DNA of 64,000 bases from Terriglobia bacterium. GTDB taxonomy: Bacteria; Acidobacteriota; Terriglobia; Bryobacterales; Bryobacteraceae. Location: assembly GCA_020073145.1 (NCBI GenBank), contig JAIQFS010000026.1:1-64000 (forward strand), written 5' to 3'. The notes under the pieces were generated by a model. It had not been told where the DNA came from. It did not search any database and was given only the letters and a program-made list of their open reading frames with translations. This document shows, piece by piece, positions 62,901 through 64,000 of this stretch. Position 1 is the stretch's first letter. The number at the start of each line of letters is the position of its first letter. Both the position numbers and the translations under genes were made by a program.

Positions 62901-63614
62901 TTGCGACGGTCCATTTCCATTATCATTCCTGCCTACAACGAAGAGAAACGCCTGCCGGCCACTCTGGAGAAAGTCGGCGAGTATCTGCGACGCTCCGAGT
63001 GGGAATTCGCCGAAATTGTGGTGGTGGATGACGGCTCCCGTGACGCGACCGCGGAGGTGGCGCGGCGGGCCGGAGCGCGGCTCCTTTCCAACCCTGGAAA
63101 CCGCGGCAAAGGCTATTCGGTGCGTCACGGAATGCTCGAGGCCAAGGGCGACTGGGCGTTGTTCTCCGACGCCGACCTTTCGAGCCCGATCGCCGAAGTC
63201 GAGAAAGTGTGGAGTGCCGCGGAAGGCGGCCGCGCGGCCGTGGCGATCGGGTCGCGCGCCATGGACCGCTCTCTGATCGGAGTCCGCCAGCCCTTCTTTC
63301 GCGACCGCATCGGACGATTGTTCAACTTGGTGATGCGCCTCGCCACGGGACTTTCGTTTCGCGACACGCAGTGCGGTTTTAAGTTGTTTGAGGCACCGGC
63401 CGCCCGCGAGATCTTCTCGAGGCAGCGGCTGGACGGCTTTGGCTTCGACGTCGAGGTGCTCTATATCGCGCAACGGCTCGGGTATCGGTGCGTCGAAGTC
63501 CCCGTGCGCTGGAATGACGTAGCGGGAACCAAGGTCAGTCTCTGGCGTGGGATCGCTGCCTTCTTCGACCCGGTCCAGGTGCGCTGGAACGATCTCACCG
63601 GCAGATATAAGTAA
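62901..63614 (+). CDS. GT2 glycosyltransferase, polyprenyl-phosphate glucosyltransferase-like
   Basis: 237 residues from a TTG at 62901 that gives RRSISIIIPAYNEEKRLPAT, the usual N-terminus. The GT-A fold has VVVDDGSRDATAEVA, NRGKGYSVRHGML, and the metal motif FSDADLSSPIAEV. TQCGFKLFEAPAAREIF and the C-terminal VPVRWND resemble dolichyl-phosphate beta-glucosyltransferases (DPG synthases) and their bacterial relatives. It transfers a sugar from UDP-glucose or a related donor to a polyprenyl phosphate. It could supply the GT39-like enzymes at 35095-38215, but that is speculation. A TATTAT box lies about 12 bp upstream. Confidence 0.87.
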   Translation: MRRSISIIIPAYNEEKRLPATLEKVGEYLRRSEWEFAEIVVVDDGSRDATAEVARRAGARLLSNPGNRGKGYSVRHGMLEAKGDWALFSDADLSSPIAEVEKVWSAAEGGRAAVAIGSRAMDRSLIGVRQPFFRDRIGRLFNLVMRLATGLSFRDTQCGFKLFEAPAAREIFSRQRLDGFGFDVEVLYIAQRLGYRCVEVPVRWNDVAGTKVSLWRGIAAFFDPVQVRWNDLTGRYK

Positions 63615-63659
63615 CTGCTGCCGTTCCTCTGTCAGTTGGTGGCTGGGTGATGTCTTTCG

Positions 63660-64000
63660 TTAGACCTTCACGATCACTTCGCGGAGCCGTTCGCGGGTCA
63701 GGAAAAACTTCACCGATTCAAAACTTCCAAACAGCCTTTCAAGACTGCGGTTATTGAAGAGTTGCAGGGGGTGGCGGAAGCCATGCTGCTCCACCTGGAG
63801 CAGGCTGACGTCTTGAATCCGGAAGGTATAGTGCGGGACCGCTTCCTGTTTGTCGTCCGAATGGAAGAAAGCCAGCATGTAGCTCTGCGGCCGGACCACC
63901 TTGTGCAACCGCTCGACCACAGCTGCCAATAATGCGGGAGAGAGATACTCGAGAACATCCCAGATCAGCACACCGTCAAACTGCCCTTCTGGATAGTCCA
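63660..64000 (-). CDS. SAM-dependent methyltransferase, C-terminal part
   Basis: The frame runs off the right edge, so the N-terminus and the SAM-binding motif I are outside. About 113 codons are visible. The sequence DYPEGQFDGVLIWDVLEYLS matches the motif IV region of class I methyltransferases (FD.V...DVLEH), followed by the helix-strand part LLAAVVERLHKVVRP and FRIQDVSLLQVEQHGF. Substrate unknown. The gene converges with the GT2 gene across 45 bp. Confidence 0.7.
   Translation of the reverse strand, partial: DYPEGQFDGVLIWDVLEYLSPALLAAVVERLHKVVRPQSYMLAFFHSDDKQEAVPHYTFRIQDVSLLQVEQHGFRHPLQLFNNRSLERLFGSFESVKFFLTRERLREVIVKV

Overview
The window is GC-rich chromosomal DNA, almost fully coding, and most likely from an acidobacterium of the Solibacter/Bryobacter group. 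This placement is inferred from gene content and not from any search. The pointers are many exported peptidases (two M13, M14, S9, M23, an M49-like one), a Ser/Thr kinase with TPR repeats, a pseudokinase fused to a TonB domain, a BlaI/M56 pair whose sensor carries TonB domains, and frequent GTG/TTG starts. No rRNA, tRNA, CRISPR or prophage was seen.

Layout. Positions 1-1300 are a decayed strip: the N-terminus of an IS5/IS1182-type transposase running off the left edge, a truncated exported ORF beside the IS end, and a secreted-protein pseudogene with two homopolymer frameshifts and a stop. From 1305 to 7304 lie an exported metallo-beta-lactamase-fold hydrolase, a RutE-like nitroreductase, a PAS/degenerate-GGDEF protein with motA and motB, an exported HpcH/HpaI aldolase and a GNAT acetyltransferase. 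From 7292 to 20049 lie hutH, the purQ-purL-purF operon, a VOC protein, M23 and S9 peptidases, then hisS and aspS. From 20072 to 31336 lie a Cys-rich lipoprotein, a TPR kinase, an M49-like peptidase, an exported methyltransferase-like protein, a cytochrome c, an ABC exporter pair, mdh and the pseudokinase-TonB protein.

From 31399 to 35048 is a compact S-adenosylmethionine recycling module. A divergent ArsR-methyltransferase fusion faces ahcY-metK across a 60-bp spacer holding a good sigma70 promoter with a palindrome over the expected +1, and a perfect 14-bp hairpin closes the unit. From 35095 to 41425 two polytopic GT39-like proteins sit downstream of zwf-opcA-pgl on the minus strand. From 41531 to 46202 is the tightly overlapping plus-strand chain xseB-ispA-tlyA-nadK-symporter, followed by an exported class II aldolase. 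An APC permease comes next, then two M13 peptidases in inverted orientation around a REC-HDOD regulator, an M14 peptidase, a DsbA-like protein and a lipoprotein. BlaI-M56 follows with a palindromic operator and an apparently leaderless blaI. The window ends with lolC/E-lysS, a GT2 gene and a methyltransferase cut by the right edge.

The most unusual items are the pseudokinase-TM-TonB fusion (29849-31336), the M56 protein with TonB_C, POTRA-like and TonB_C modules behind a leaderless blaI (57869-60119), and the SahR-like regulator with its visible operator (31399-32355).
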